Assembly (NCBI GenBank): GCA_014378465.1
Contig: JACMNQ010000065.1
Span: forward strand, 130,133 to 194,132
Reading direction: 5' to 3'
Source: Oligoflexia bacterium
Lineage (GTDB): Bacteria; Bdellovibrionota; UBA1018
Length of the DNA stretch: 64,000 bases
Of the stretch, positions 1 to 8,323 are shown one piece after another (position 1 is the first letter of the stretch; every line of letters begins with the position of its first letter). The notes under the pieces were generated by a model. That model searched no databases. It saw nothing but the letters and a program-made list of their open reading frames with translations, and was not told the origin of the DNA. The translations under genes and the position numbers were made by a program.

Positions 1-15
1 GGCTCCTTTTCGCCT

Positions 16-720
16 TCATCGTGATCCAGCGTTCGGTGATTCGCCCTTCCAGTAAAACCGCCTGAGGATCTGCATGACGACGAAAGGGAGCATCCCGATC
101 CCCGCAAAAGTCAGGACGATATCCCAGGTGAAGATTTCCTGCAGGGACTGGATCTGCGCAAGCTGCGCTCCGGCGCGCGCATAGAGAAAACTTCCGGGCA
201 GCATGCCGAGCAGACTCACGAAGACGAAAGTCCAGTAGGAGAGCGGACTGAGGCCCATACTGAGATTGATGAGCGATGAGGGCACGACGGGACAGAGCCT
301 GAAGAAGAAAAGGCAGCTTTTGCCGTGCTCTTTCAAAGTCTTCTGTACAAAAGCGTGGGTGCTTGCAAAATGGGATTCAAACCATTCCCGCAGCAGGTGG
401 CGGGACAGAAGAAACGCGATGCTTGCCCCCAGCGTGTGGGTGATCGCGATGATGGGAACTCCAGCCCATTTGCCGAAGATCGCACCTCCCGCGACTCCCA
501 GAAGTCCCGCGAAGGGAACGAAGGGCAGATTGGAAACGGCGATCATCCCGATAAAATAAAGAGTGAGAGTGATGACGGGGTGCTGCCGGTACGAATCACT
601 CAGGGCAGTCTGATGGTGCTTCAATCCATCGAGGCTCACCCACTCAGGGTGAACGAACCAGATCCAGGCAATGGCCGAGAGGAAAATGAACAGAAAAAGA
701 ACGACCCAGCGATTTCGCAC
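16..720 (-). CDS. TVP38/TMEM64-family (DedA-like, SNARE-associated) inner-membrane protein
   Basis: A 234-residue polytopic membrane protein. An N-terminal hydrophobic segment (about 7-25) is followed by a helix at about 50-70 and the family's central region, a glycine-rich re-entrant segment (about 72-90), an FFRLCPVVPSSLIN stretch (about 139-152) and a GMLPGSFLYARAG-type motif (about 170-182). Family knowledge: VTT/DedA proteins act in membrane homeostasis or lipid flipping; the substrate here cannot be read from sequence. The start is GTG, with only a weak ribosome site (GAAGAG nearly touching it), so the true start may differ. Two further VTT/DedA proteins lie in this window at 34322-34948 and 45762-46415; this one belongs to the TVP38 branch. 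Confidence 0.85.
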   Translation of the reverse strand: MRNRWVVLFLFIFLSAIAWIWFVHPEWVSLDGLKHHQTALSDSYRQHPVITLTLYFIGMIAVSNLPFVPFAGLLGVAGGAIFGKWAGVPIIAITHTLGASIAFLLSRHLLREWFESHFASTHAFVQKTLKEHGKSCLFFFRLCPVVPSSLINLSMGLSPLSYWTFVFVSLLGMLPGSFLYARAGAQLAQIQSLQEIFTWDIVLTFAGIGMLPFVVMQILRRFYWKGESPNAGSR

Positions 721-818
721 CTCTTCAGTCTACTCACTTTCGATCATGTTAGTGAAGCTTTTAAGCTGCTTTGCGAGGCGTTGCAGCCGTACGGCCAGCG
801 CGTACCTGAGTCAAGAAT

Positions 819-1628
819 TCAATCGTTCTTGAAGGCGGCGAGATAGCTGATCCAGGACCCGTGATTTCGGCCCTGAGTGACCGGGATGTATTCGCCGCTG
901 CCCTTGCCATTGCCTTTGCGGTCCCAGTAAGTGGTGACTCGCTTGAACCCCGCTTCTCTCAGAAGGTCCTGAATTTCTGGAATCGTCCAGAGTCTCCAGT
1001 CGTAAACGAAAGCGTCTTTGAGAAGCGGTCCGTCCTTGATCTTGAAGTGGATCGCGTAAAGAGCGTCATGAGTGACGGGATCAAAGGATTTCTGATCCCA
1101 GATGTAAGTGAACCCTCTGTAGCGCGTCTTTTCCTGCACGACTTTCAGCATCTCAGGTCCGCCGACCATTTCCAGAAGAAGCATGCCGTCCTTGTGAAGG
1201 GATTTCAGGCATGACTTGAAGTAACGCTTCAGATCCTTTCGCTGTTTGAAAATGAAGAACGAAAAATTGGCCGCTGAAATGACATCAGACAGGGTCGATG
1301 GAGGTGTGAGCACGTTCTGTTGCAGGACTTTCAGGCGCTTTTGTTGGCTTGGGGTGAGACGCAAGAAGTGGCGGGCGTGACCGTAAGCCAGCGGCTCAGG
1401 GTCGAGGTCCATGGAGATCGCGGTATGCTTTGCGCTCTGTTTGATCCATTCGCACGAAACCTTGAAAGTCCCGCAGAAATCTTCGCGAAGTCGCAGCGGA
1501 AGCCGGTGCCGGTGTTGAAAGTAGATCTTGGAATACCATTCGACGTCGACATCGGGACTCATGACGGAGCTTTCGTAGCACCTGTATTTTCTAAAATCGG
1601 GACGTGGATTTTTCGTGTCGCTCGGCAT
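819..1628 (-). CDS. class I SAM-dependent methyltransferase, substrate unknown
   Basis: 269 residues with a Rossmann-type methyltransferase layout. Motif I is atypical: LREDFCGTFKVS at about 46-57 stands where DxGxGxG usually is. An acidic loop (SMDLDPEPLAYG, about 72-83) fits the ribose-binding position, and NFSFFIFKQRKDLKRYF and DGMLLLEMVGG follow in the motif IV and post-IV positions. The start is ATG. It diverges from the flavin reductase gene with only 23 bp between the two start codons, so the promoters must overlap or lie inside the neighbouring genes. The substrate cannot be inferred; the GGPEM and late Trp/Tyr-rich segments resemble small-molecule methyltransferases more than rRNA enzymes. 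Confidence 0.75.
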   Translation of the reverse strand: MPSDTKNPRPDFRKYRCYESSVMSPDVDVEWYSKIYFQHRHRLPLRLREDFCGTFKVSCEWIKQSAKHTAISMDLDPEPLAYGHARHFLRLTPSQQKRLKVLQQNVLTPPSTLSDVISAANFSFFIFKQRKDLKRYFKSCLKSLHKDGMLLLEMVGGPEMLKVVQEKTRYRGFTYIWDQKSFDPVTHDALYAIHFKIKDGPLLKDAFVYDWRLWTIPEIQDLLREAGFKRVTTYWDRKGNGKGSGEYIPVTQGRNHGSWISYLAAFKND

Positions 1629-1651
1629 GGGGTTAAGCTACAACAGGGCAA

Positions 1652-2278
1652 ATGAACATGGCAACTGCGCAAAAGTCCCGACCCGTGATTACGCTCGTGA
1701 ACGGAAGCCTCGGAGGCTCCTCCGGAAATACCGCGCGGCTGCTTTCAGGGCTTCTGGCTGAATTGAACGCGAGTTGCGAAGTGAGGGCTCTGCATCTGGC
1801 GGAGACCGTGTGTTCGGCCGCAGAGATCCAGGCGCTTCTGGGAGGTTCCGATGGTTTTGTCTTTGCCACGGGGACTTACTGGGACTCCTGGGGAAGTCCG
1901 CTTCAGAGGTTTCTCGAGGATGCCACGGATTGGGAGGCATCGGATCTCTGGCTCGGGAAGCCGGCTGCGGTCGTGGTCAGCATGCATTCGGTGGGCGGCA
2001 AGGAAGTGCTCTCCCGACTGCAGGGAGTGCTCAGTACGCTGGGTGTGCTGATTCCTCCCATGAGCGGAATGACCTATTCGCTCGCCAATCACCTGGCCCT
2101 TCAGTCACGTGAGAAAGATCATCAAGCTGATCTTTGGCAGCTTGATGATCTCAAATGCATCGCGCACAATCTCGTCATTGCGCTTGAACTGAGAGCCGCC
2201 CAGAGAGAGTCGAAGAAGGCGGACTGGCAGAGCTGGCCCATTGATTCGTCGGATCCGAAAAGGATCTGGTTGAAATGA
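1652..2278 (+). CDS. NAD(P)H-dependent flavodoxin-fold oxidoreductase (FMN reductase-like)
   Basis: 208 residues. A flavodoxin-like fold is indicated by the N-terminal beta strand and phosphate loop ITLVNGSLGGSSGNTARLL (about 13-31) and a mid-protein FATGTYWDSWGSPLQRFLE segment (about 70-88), the usual flavin ring contact in NADPH-dependent FMN reductases. A GKPAAVVVSMHSVGGKE block follows. Known role of the family: two-electron reduction of flavins, quinones or azo/nitro compounds with NAD(P)H. The start ATG follows an AGGGCAA ribosome site. It converges on dnaE2, and its last codons form half of a 15-bp direct repeat. Confidence 0.8.
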   Translation: MNMATAQKSRPVITLVNGSLGGSSGNTARLLSGLLAELNASCEVRALHLAETVCSAAEIQALLGGSDGFVFATGTYWDSWGSPLQRFLEDATDWEASDLWLGKPAAVVVSMHSVGGKEVLSRLQGVLSTLGVLIPPMSGMTYSLANHLALQSREKDHQADLWQLDDLKCIAHNLVIALELRAAQRESKKADWQSWPIDSSDPKRIWLK

Positions 2279-2302
2279 TCCGCTTCGGATCGGGTTGAAA
2301 TG
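2263..2302. repeat. 15-bp imperfect direct repeat plus small hairpin between convergent genes
   Basis: GATCTGGTTGAAATG (2263-2277) recurs as GATCGGGTTGAAATG (2288-2302) with one mismatch and a 25-bp period. The interval contains a perfect 6-bp inverted repeat, GATCCG/CGGATC (2277-2282 and 2286-2291), with a 3-nt loop. It sits between the ends of the flavin reductase gene and dnaE2, so it could be a weak bidirectional terminator, but neither side has a T tract. Confidence 0.45.
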
Positions 2303-2306
2303 TCGC

Positions 2307-5300
2307 TCACGATCTCACGCCATCGCTTTTGTAAGTCTTGACCGGGATGGAGTGCTGCAGGGGAAAGCAGGCTTGATTGTCCCTGAGAACGGATTTGATG
2401 CGTCGAATGATCAAACTGATCGCAAGGCCATCCCGCTGCAGAGTTCCCTGCAGAACCAGGAACGACTGATCCAGAATCAGCTCCTTGTGCTTTTCAAACA
2501 CATCATTGTGGAGAATGAGGTCAAGCACTCCGGTTTCATCTTCAAGCGTCGCAAAGACGGTCCCATTGGCGGTCGGGGGCCGCTGCATCACGATGGAGAG
2601 GCCGGCGATTTCGATGACCTTGCCGTGCGGGACGCGTCTGGCCTCAACGGTCGTCAATTTCGGGAGGTGAGGAAATCGTTTGCGCAGGGTCTGCATCGGA
2701 TGCCCCCGCGTGGAGAGGCCGAAAGTCTGGTAATCCTCATGAATGGTCTGGTCATCTTCCATCGCGAGAAAAGGAGCAGGCTCATTGGAGGGAGTCTGAT
2801 CCTGAAACAGAAGAAGTTGTCTCGGAGCTGGAGCCGTATTCACTGCCTGCGCTCCGATCAGAAGATTCTGTGAAAGAATTTCCCAGAGCGCGCTGCGTGC
2901 ATCGAGTCCGAAGCATTCAAAGGTCTGGCCCAGGGCAAGTCGGTTCAGGATGTTTCGGCGCAGCGAAGTGCGGGTGATGAAGTCCAGGAGGTGAGTGAAA
3001 GGACGTTTGTTTCTCTCACGGATCACCTGCTCGGCTTCCCGCTCGCTCATGCCGGCGACATAACGCCAGCCCAGACGAATCGCGCGAGTGCCACTTTGAC
3101 CCGCTTTCATTTTTGGACGAAGGGGTCCCCTGGATTGTTCAACAGAGTCTTCAAGCGTGCAGTCGTACTCGGACAGATTCGGATGCAGCGGCAGCACGGT
3201 CACACCATGTCTCTTCACGTCGTCCACCAGCGTGTGAGGTGCGTAGAAACCCATGGGCTGGGAGTTGAGCAGGGCACAGGTGAATTCGGCCGGATGATGG
3301 CATTTCAGGTACGAAGAGGCATAGGCCAGAAGCGCAAACGACGCGGCATGGGATTCCGGGAAGCCGTACTCCGCAAATCCCTGCAGCTGCGTGAAGATGA
3401 GATCCGCGTAATCGCGCGAGATGCCGTTCTGAAGAAGCCCTCGCATGAGCTTTTGGCCGATCTCATTGACGAGACCTGAAGATCTCCAGGCTCCGATGGC
3501 CCGCCTCAGCTCATCGGCTTCTCCCGGGGTGAAGCCCCCGAGCACGATCGCGATCTTCATGACCTGTTCCTGAAAGAGGGGGACTCCCAGAGTGCGGTGC
3601 AGAATTGGCCGGAGTCTTTCATCCGGGTAGACGACGGGTTCAAGTCCTCGTCGTCTTTTCAGATAGGGATGCACCATCTTGCCCACGATGGGACCGGGCC
3701 TGACGAGTGCGACTTCGATGACGAGGTCATAGAAGGTCTTGGGAAGAAGTCTCGGCAGCATGCTCATCTGGGCGCGGGATTCGATCTGAAAGGTTCCGAT
3801 CGTGTCCGCCCTTTGAATCATCGCGTAAGTCTTCGGATCTTCGGCCGGGATCGTGGCGAGCGTGAGTTTTTCGGTGACGACATATTCCATCGTCTTTCGA
3901 AGGGTCGTGAGCATTCCGAGAGAGAGCACATCCACTTTGAGAAGGCCCAGGGCATCGAGATCATTTTTGTCCCACTGAACGATGCTCCGGCCTTCCATGC
4001 GTGCAGGTTCAACCGGCACGGTCTCGATGATGGGATCTTTCGAGAGCGTGAAGCCACCTGAGTGAATCGAAAGGTGGCGCGGAAATCCCAGAAGCTCACT
4101 GATGAGCTGATCTGCCAACTTGAGTTTGGGCGTGAGTGCCGCTTCAGTTTCTTTTCTGAATTCGCGCTGGGAGAGTTCTTCACCGAGCGCTTTGCTCACT
4201 TCACGAACCGCTGACTTGGACCGGTAAGTGACGACGGCTGCAACCATGGCCGCCCGGTCACGTCCATATTTTTCATAGATATGCTGAATGACTTCCTCGC
4301 GCCGTTCATGTTCAAAATCCACATCGATGTCCGGCGGTTCATCACGTTCCGCTGAAATGAACCGCTCAAACAGCAGACTCATGCGAACGGGGTCCACGGC
4401 CGTGATCTCAAGGCAATAACAGACGACCGAATTCGCCGCCGAACCCCGGCCCTGACAGAGAATCTTCCGGGAGCGCGCGAAGTCCACGATTTCCCAGATC
4501 GTCAGAAAGTAATCCGCGTATCCGAGCTCCTCAATCAGGTTGAGTTCATGCTCGATCTGTGTCTCCACGTCAGTCGGGACGAGTCCGCCGTACCGACTGC
4601 GGGCGCCCTTCCAGACCAGGTGCACGAGGTGACTCTGCGCCGTTTCGCCAGCCGGAATCCATTCAGAAGGGTAGCGGTAACGGAGTTCAGACATCGAAAA
4701 CGTGCAGCTCTCCGCGATTTTAACCGTGTTGGAGATCGCCCGGGGCAGGTCTGAAAAAAGCCGGATCATCTGCCTGGGCGATTTCAGACAGCGTTCGGAA
4801 TTGGAGAAGAGCGCTTTGCCCGCCTGCGCAAGTGGCTTGCCGATGCGAGTGCTCGTCAGCAGGTCCTGCAGGTTTCGCCGCGAAGGATGATGGTAATGGA
4901 CTTGATTGGTGGCGACGATCTCGAGTTCAAGCCGGGCGGCCAGGTCAAGAGCGCGCGAGGTCCGGAGCGGATCAAGCCCGTCCAGCATGCGGGAGAGAGA
5001 GAGATGATAGCGCGAGCCGACCGCTTCCTTGAGCTGAGAGTGAAATGTGAAACGGGAGGGAGCCGTCGCCCCGTCACTGCTGAGGACGAGGAGGCCCTGG
5101 CTCTTTTCATCGTTGAGAGCACGAAGAAGCGCTCCTGGTGAAAGGGAAGCTTCTCCTTTGGGTTTGTCCGCATGCGCACTCGTCAGAATCCGGCAGAGCA
5201 TCCCGTATGCGGCACGATCGCGCGCGAGCAGAATCAGTGGACTTTCGTCTTCGATCTGGAGTTCAGCGCCAACGATGAGACGTGGCAGGTTTGCGTTCAG

Positions 5301-5525
5301 GTTTGCGTTGCCGGCTTCCGCTGCCGCTTTTTGCGCCTTTTTGAGCGCGAGATAGGCTTTCGGAACGCCATACACTCCGTTTCGATCCGTGATCGCGAGC
5401 GAATGAAGTCCGATGCGTGTGGCCTGCTCCATCAGTTCATGGGGGTGTGAGGCACCCTCCAGAAAGGAGTAATGGGTCTTGCACATGAGTTCCGCGTAGG
5501 AAGTGGGTTCAATCAAAGTAGCCAT
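2307..5525 (-). CDS. dnaE2: error-prone DNA polymerase III alpha subunit DnaE2
   Basis: 1072 residues, the usual length for DnaE2. An N-terminal PHP domain (ELMCKTHYSFLEGASHP, about 13-29) is followed by the C-family polymerase palm: CQGRGSAANS, then the catalytic aspartates in PPDIDVDFEHERREE, then the fingers and helix-hairpin-helix region. A C-terminal OB fold (about 985-1055) ends the core. DnaE2 is the polymerase of the ImuA-ImuB-DnaE2 translesion mutasome, which extends past lesions under SOS control. The reading frame begins inside the last codons of imuB (17-bp overlap), which implies translational coupling. The operon order imuA-imuB-dnaE2 is the classical one. Confidence 0.97.
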   Translation of the reverse strand: MATLIEPTSYAELMCKTHYSFLEGASHPHELMEQATRIGLHSLAITDRNGVYGVPKAYLALKKAQKAAAEAGNANLNANLPRLIVGAELQIEDESPLILLARDRAAYGMLCRILTSAHADKPKGEASLSPGALLRALNDEKSQGLLVLSSDGATAPSRFTFHSQLKEAVGSRYHLSLSRMLDGLDPLRTSRALDLAARLELEIVATNQVHYHHPSRRNLQDLLTSTRIGKPLAQAGKALFSNSERCLKSPRQMIRLFSDLPRAISNTVKIAESCTFSMSELRYRYPSEWIPAGETAQSHLVHLVWKGARSRYGGLVPTDVETQIEHELNLIEELGYADYFLTIWEIVDFARSRKILCQGRGSAANSVVCYCLEITAVDPVRMSLLFERFISAERDEPPDIDVDFEHERREEVIQHIYEKYGRDRAAMVAAVVTYRSKSAVREVSKALGEELSQREFRKETEAALTPKLKLADQLISELLGFPRHLSIHSGGFTLSKDPIIETVPVEPARMEGRSIVQWDKNDLDALGLLKVDVLSLGMLTTLRKTMEYVVTEKLTLATIPAEDPKTYAMIQRADTIGTFQIESRAQMSMLPRLLPKTFYDLVIEVALVRPGPIVGKMVHPYLKRRRGLEPVVYPDERLRPILHRTLGVPLFQEQVMKIAIVLGGFTPGEADELRRAIGAWRSSGLVNEIGQKLMRGLLQNGISRDYADLIFTQLQGFAEYGFPESHAASFALLAYASSYLKCHHPAEFTCALLNSQPMGFYAPHTLVDDVKRHGVTVLPLHPNLSEYDCTLEDSVEQSRGPLRPKMKAGQSGTRAIRLGWRYVAGMSEREAEQVIRERNKRPFTHLLDFITRTSLRRNILNRLALGQTFECFGLDARSALWEILSQNLLIGAQAVNTAPAPRQLLLFQDQTPSNEPAPFLAMEDDQTIHEDYQTFGLSTRGHPMQTLRKRFPHLPKLTTVEARRVPHGKVIEIAGLSIVMQRPPTANGTVFATLEDETGVLDLILHNDVFEKHKELILDQSFLVLQGTLQRDGLAISLIIRRIKSVLRDNQACFPLQHSIPVKTYKSDGVRS

Positions 5526-6915
5526 GGAGAAAATAACTTCCTGAAGTTTTGCCGGTCATTTTGAAGACCCAGAGTTCCTCCTGCTGTGCAGTGAACACGC
5601 GGTAATAATCCCGCTCCCGCCGAGTGAAGACTGGCTCATCCCACCATTCACTGAGGATGCGCTCGGGGCCTTGCCATCCCGTGATGTGCCAGATTTTTTT
5701 TGTTTCCACGCAAGTCAGCAGACTTTCTTCCTTGGAAAGCGGGAGGGGTTCGCGGAGCAGTCGCAGGGGACGATGAGGCTCCGGACAGGGTTCCGCCAGA
5801 GCATTGGGCCGCTGCTCCGTTTGCAGCACGGGGGCCGTCTGCGAGAGAAAGGGGGTCCAGGCTTTCTCCGGAAGGTGGCAGTCCGAGAGTTGCGCGGTGA
5901 ACGCGCGGTCTTTCCCGAGCTTTTGAGTGAGTCGGCCGAGAAGGGATTCCCAGGCTTCGGTCGGATCCACCTCCGAATGTTCCTGCGCGCTGAAAAAATT
6001 GCGCTGTTGAGAGAGGCCGGGAACGGATTCGAGAATGGTGAATTCGACCCAGAGTGCGGGAGCGCTGAGCGGAGTGCGTCCGAGCTGATGTCCGAGGCGA
6101 TCCTGGATCAAGGGAAGAATGCCGGTCACGGAACCCTGAGCCACCGGCATCTGCAGCTGCCACTTGAGCTTTGTGTGATCATCGAGTTCCATTTCGAGCG
6201 AGATGACCGTCGCTTTGTGGCCTTTGCCACGCAGACGGCTGAGCGCTCTCGGCATGAGTTCTCTCAGAATGAAAAGAAGCGACTCGAGGTCCACGCAGGC
6301 TCTCATGTCCTGAGAGTCAAAGAGTTCCGCTTTCTCTGAAATGAGCTCCTGCGGGTGAAAGCTCGGCCAGATGACGGGATGGTTGCGCTTCACTTTTCGG
6401 TAGAGTTCCAGGCCGTCCATTCCGAAGCGCGAGGCCAGGCTTCGTTCAGGCAATTCAAGAAAATCCTTGAGCTGATGGACTCCGAGGCTTCTCAGAAGAG
6501 GGATCCAGTTCGAGACTTTCTTCTGAATGAGTTCATGCCGGGCCGGATTCTGAATGAAGGGATCCGCGTAATCCGCCAGAGCTTCCAGCGGCAGTGCGAG
6601 CCGGTTTCCGCTTCCGTGGCGGCTGAGCGCCAATGCAGTGGGCGCGTCCTGAGCGAGGGCGATCCGGGGTGCGAGTTCAAACTTTCGGCAAAGGGCGTGA
6701 AGTCTCGGCAGCAGGTCGATCTTTTCAAAAAGATGCCAGCTGGCGGTGAGTTCCAGAAAAACGGCTTCCTGCCTGCGGAGCGCGATCAGAGGAGTGAAGC
6801 GGTAACAGGCTTCGGCCACGGAGAGAGCGTGCTCTGAAGATTCGGGAAACAGAAGGCACACGACCTTTGAAGTCCGTGGGGGCTTTTGAATTTCCTGTGA
6901 ATGAATCCCGCTCAT
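5509..6915 (-). CDS. imuB: ImuB, Y-family polymerase-like mutasome protein
   Basis: 468 residues with the fold of a Y-family polymerase but without its catalytic acids. The palm strand reads VFLELTASWHLFE (about 51-63), where active Y-family enzymes carry the catalytic Asp/Glu residues. This is the established state of ImuB, an inactive adaptor that binds the beta clamp and recruits DnaE2. A little-finger-like region is followed by the ImuB C-terminal signature (RERDYYRVF and a final SYFLHGYFD). It sits between imuA (10-bp gap) and dnaE2 (17-bp overlap). I did not identify the clamp-binding peptide with confidence. Confidence 0.93.
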   Translation of the reverse strand: MSGIHSQEIQKPPRTSKVVCLLFPESSEHALSVAEACYRFTPLIALRRQEAVFLELTASWHLFEKIDLLPRLHALCRKFELAPRIALAQDAPTALALSRHGSGNRLALPLEALADYADPFIQNPARHELIQKKVSNWIPLLRSLGVHQLKDFLELPERSLASRFGMDGLELYRKVKRNHPVIWPSFHPQELISEKAELFDSQDMRACVDLESLLFILRELMPRALSRLRGKGHKATVISLEMELDDHTKLKWQLQMPVAQGSVTGILPLIQDRLGHQLGRTPLSAPALWVEFTILESVPGLSQQRNFFSAQEHSEVDPTEAWESLLGRLTQKLGKDRAFTAQLSDCHLPEKAWTPFLSQTAPVLQTEQRPNALAEPCPEPHRPLRLLREPLPLSKEESLLTCVETKKIWHITGWQGPERILSEWWDEPVFTRRERDYYRVFTAQQEELWVFKMTGKTSGSYFLHGYFD

Positions 6916-6925
6916 GGCGTGCCTT

Positions 6926-7483
6926 TCATGACATCCCTTTCAGGATCTCGAGTTGCCTGCGGGTCTTGAACCCAAGCTGGAGAGCAATGGGCCAGCGTCC
7001 TTGAAGGGTGGGGGATTCCCTGAGCAAAATACAGCTGGTTCGGGACTTCTTGGCGTCCAGCTGCAGGCGACGCAGCTGGAGTTCATTGAGTCTCCCGCTG
7101 AGGATCAGGATTTCAAAAATGCCGCTCTTCAGGACTTGCTGGAGAGCCCACGCGAAGTTCTCCCGGGCTTCCACGAAGAGGATCCGGTTCAGATCAATCT
7201 TTTTCTGCCAGATGGCGCGGGGATAGATGGTCAGGTCCTCTTCAATCCAGGCTGCGCGAGTGGTAGGGTTCTCAGTCAGAAAATTCAGCACCAGCTGAGT
7301 CTTGCCCGTCCCATGGCGTCCGCTGATTTCCGTGATGGCGCCGCGGGGGATGCCGAGAGTTCCCTCTGGCAAAGCGGAGAAGCTCCAGACGTCATTCCTG
7401 GCTTTCCCGACCAGTTCGGTCAACTCAGTGGTTTTTGCCCTGAGTTGAGCTATTTTTGCGCGTTTTTCGTCCCCTGTATCCAT
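6926..7483 (-). CDS. imuA: ImuA, RecA-like mutasome accessory protein
   Basis: 185 residues, short for the family. An N-terminal helix is followed by a P-loop GRHGTGKTQ (about 54-62) and a reduced RecA-like core (AAWIEEDLTIYPRA; RILFVEARENFAWALQQVL; FEILILSGRLNELQLRRLQL). It is the first gene of the imuA-imuB-dnaE2 operon. The start is ATG, with AGGAAGT immediately upstream. Known role: ImuA interacts with RecA and ImuB and is needed for damage-induced mutagenesis. The call rests on the P-loop plus the operon context. A generic SulA-like annotation is the alternative. Confidence 0.9.
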   Translation of the reverse strand: MDTGDEKRAKIAQLRAKTTELTELVGKARNDVWSFSALPEGTLGIPRGAITEISGRHGTGKTQLVLNFLTENPTTRAAWIEEDLTIYPRAIWQKKIDLNRILFVEARENFAWALQQVLKSGIFEILILSGRLNELQLRRLQLDAKKSRTSCILLRESPTLQGRWPIALQLGFKTRRQLEILKGMS

Positions 7484-7491
7484 ACTTCCTA

Positions 7492-7513
7492 TTATGCGTA
7501 AGTTATGCGCAAG
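7492..7513 (-). promoter_or_regulatory. tandem 11-bp direct repeat in the imuA promoter, candidate SOS operator
   Basis: On the plus strand TTATGCGTAAG (7492-7502) is followed directly by TTATGCGCAAG (7503-7513), one mismatch. Each unit contains a near-palindromic TTAYGCRTAA core. Read on the minus strand, the repeat falls between a possible -35 (TTGTAC, 7515-7520) and a possible -10 (CATAAT, 7493-7498, 16-bp spacer), 9 bp before the imuA start. imuA cassettes are known LexA targets, so a LexA-type repressor site is the natural reading. The half-site differs from the E. coli box, and no lexA gene is in the window. Confidence 0.45.
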
Positions 7514-7653
7514 TACAATTGAAGTTTCAGGTAGGCTGAAAAAGCCGAGAGGTTATCGGGAACAGGTTTCTAGAAAGTACTCACGCTTCGCGTTAACTGA
7601 AAGGAGCCATCCCCTGGATCGCCGCCTTCAGGGCGGCTTTAAAGCGATTTGAA
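7514..7653. other. divergent intergenic region with a GC-rich hairpin
   Basis: About 140 bp between imuA (minus) and the iron-permease-like gene (plus). A perfect 6-bp stem, GCCGCC/GGCGGC (7621-7626 and 7632-7637) with loop TTCAG and a following TTT, looks like a short intrinsic terminator or attenuator in the plus direction. No gene ends just upstream on that strand, so it could belong to the leader of the downstream gene or to an unrecognised small transcript. No known riboswitch motif was recognised. Confidence 0.35.
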
Positions 7654-8226
7654 ATGCGTTCATTTCACTTTATGTGCAAAATGGGGAGCATGACTTCCAC
7701 AGACAAGACCCCTTCCAAGCCTTCCCAGAACTCCAAGAGTTCGAGCTCTCAAGGCTTCACTCACGGAATGTTCAGACGTTTCGCTTCCGCAGCTTCTTCC
7801 CACCTCGGTTCACCCTCTGCGTTCTTCATTGCCCTGGTGATCATCGCGATCTGGGGGCTCACGGGACCCATGTTTCATTACTCCGACACGTGGCAGCTGA
7901 TCATCAATACCGGGACGACGATCATCACTTTCCTCATGGTTTTCCTCATTCAGAGCACTCAGAACCGCGATGCCAAAGCGATCCACCTGAAACTCGATGA
8001 GCTCATCCACGCTGTCAAAGGGGCCAGGAACCACCTGGTGGATCTTGAAAACTGCACCGATGAAGAGCTCGACGAACTTCAGAAGGAGTTCAGTGACCTC
8101 CGCGTTCGTTACACCCATCAGATCGAACTCGTGGATGACAAAGGCGAAGTGAAGAAAGTCCTCCAGCAGACGAAGAAAGTGGTTCATCACAAGGCTCGCT
8201 CCAAAAAGGAAACGTCTCAGGCTTGA
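7654..8226 (+). CDS. low-affinity iron permease family (PF04120-type) small membrane protein
   Basis: 190 residues. A Ser-rich N-terminus is followed by two transmembrane helices (about 48-66 and 80-98) and the family signature ITFLMVFLIQSTQNRDAKA, with an adjacent HLKLDELIHA helix. A charged C-terminal coiled-coil-like tail follows. The family name derives from fungal Fet4-like proteins; bacterial members are short and their transport activity is mostly unproven, so function is uncertain. Several in-frame ATGs (7654, 7675, 7681, 7690) compete. None has an ideally spaced ribosome site; the GGGGAG before 7690 is too close. Confidence 0.75.
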   Translation: MRSFHFMCKMGSMTSTDKTPSKPSQNSKSSSSQGFTHGMFRRFASAASSHLGSPSAFFIALVIIAIWGLTGPMFHYSDTWQLIINTGTTIITFLMVFLIQSTQNRDAKAIHLKLDELIHAVKGARNHLVDLENCTDEELDELQKEFSDLRVRYTHQIELVDDKGEVKKVLQQTKKVVHHKARSKKETSQA

Positions 8227-8323
8227 GAAGGCTTGAGGAAAATTCAAGGAGCATGACGCTCCACATAAAATAGGGATTGGTTCTTGAGCTCGGCTCTGGT
8301 ACGCACTCCTCAGCTCCCCATTT

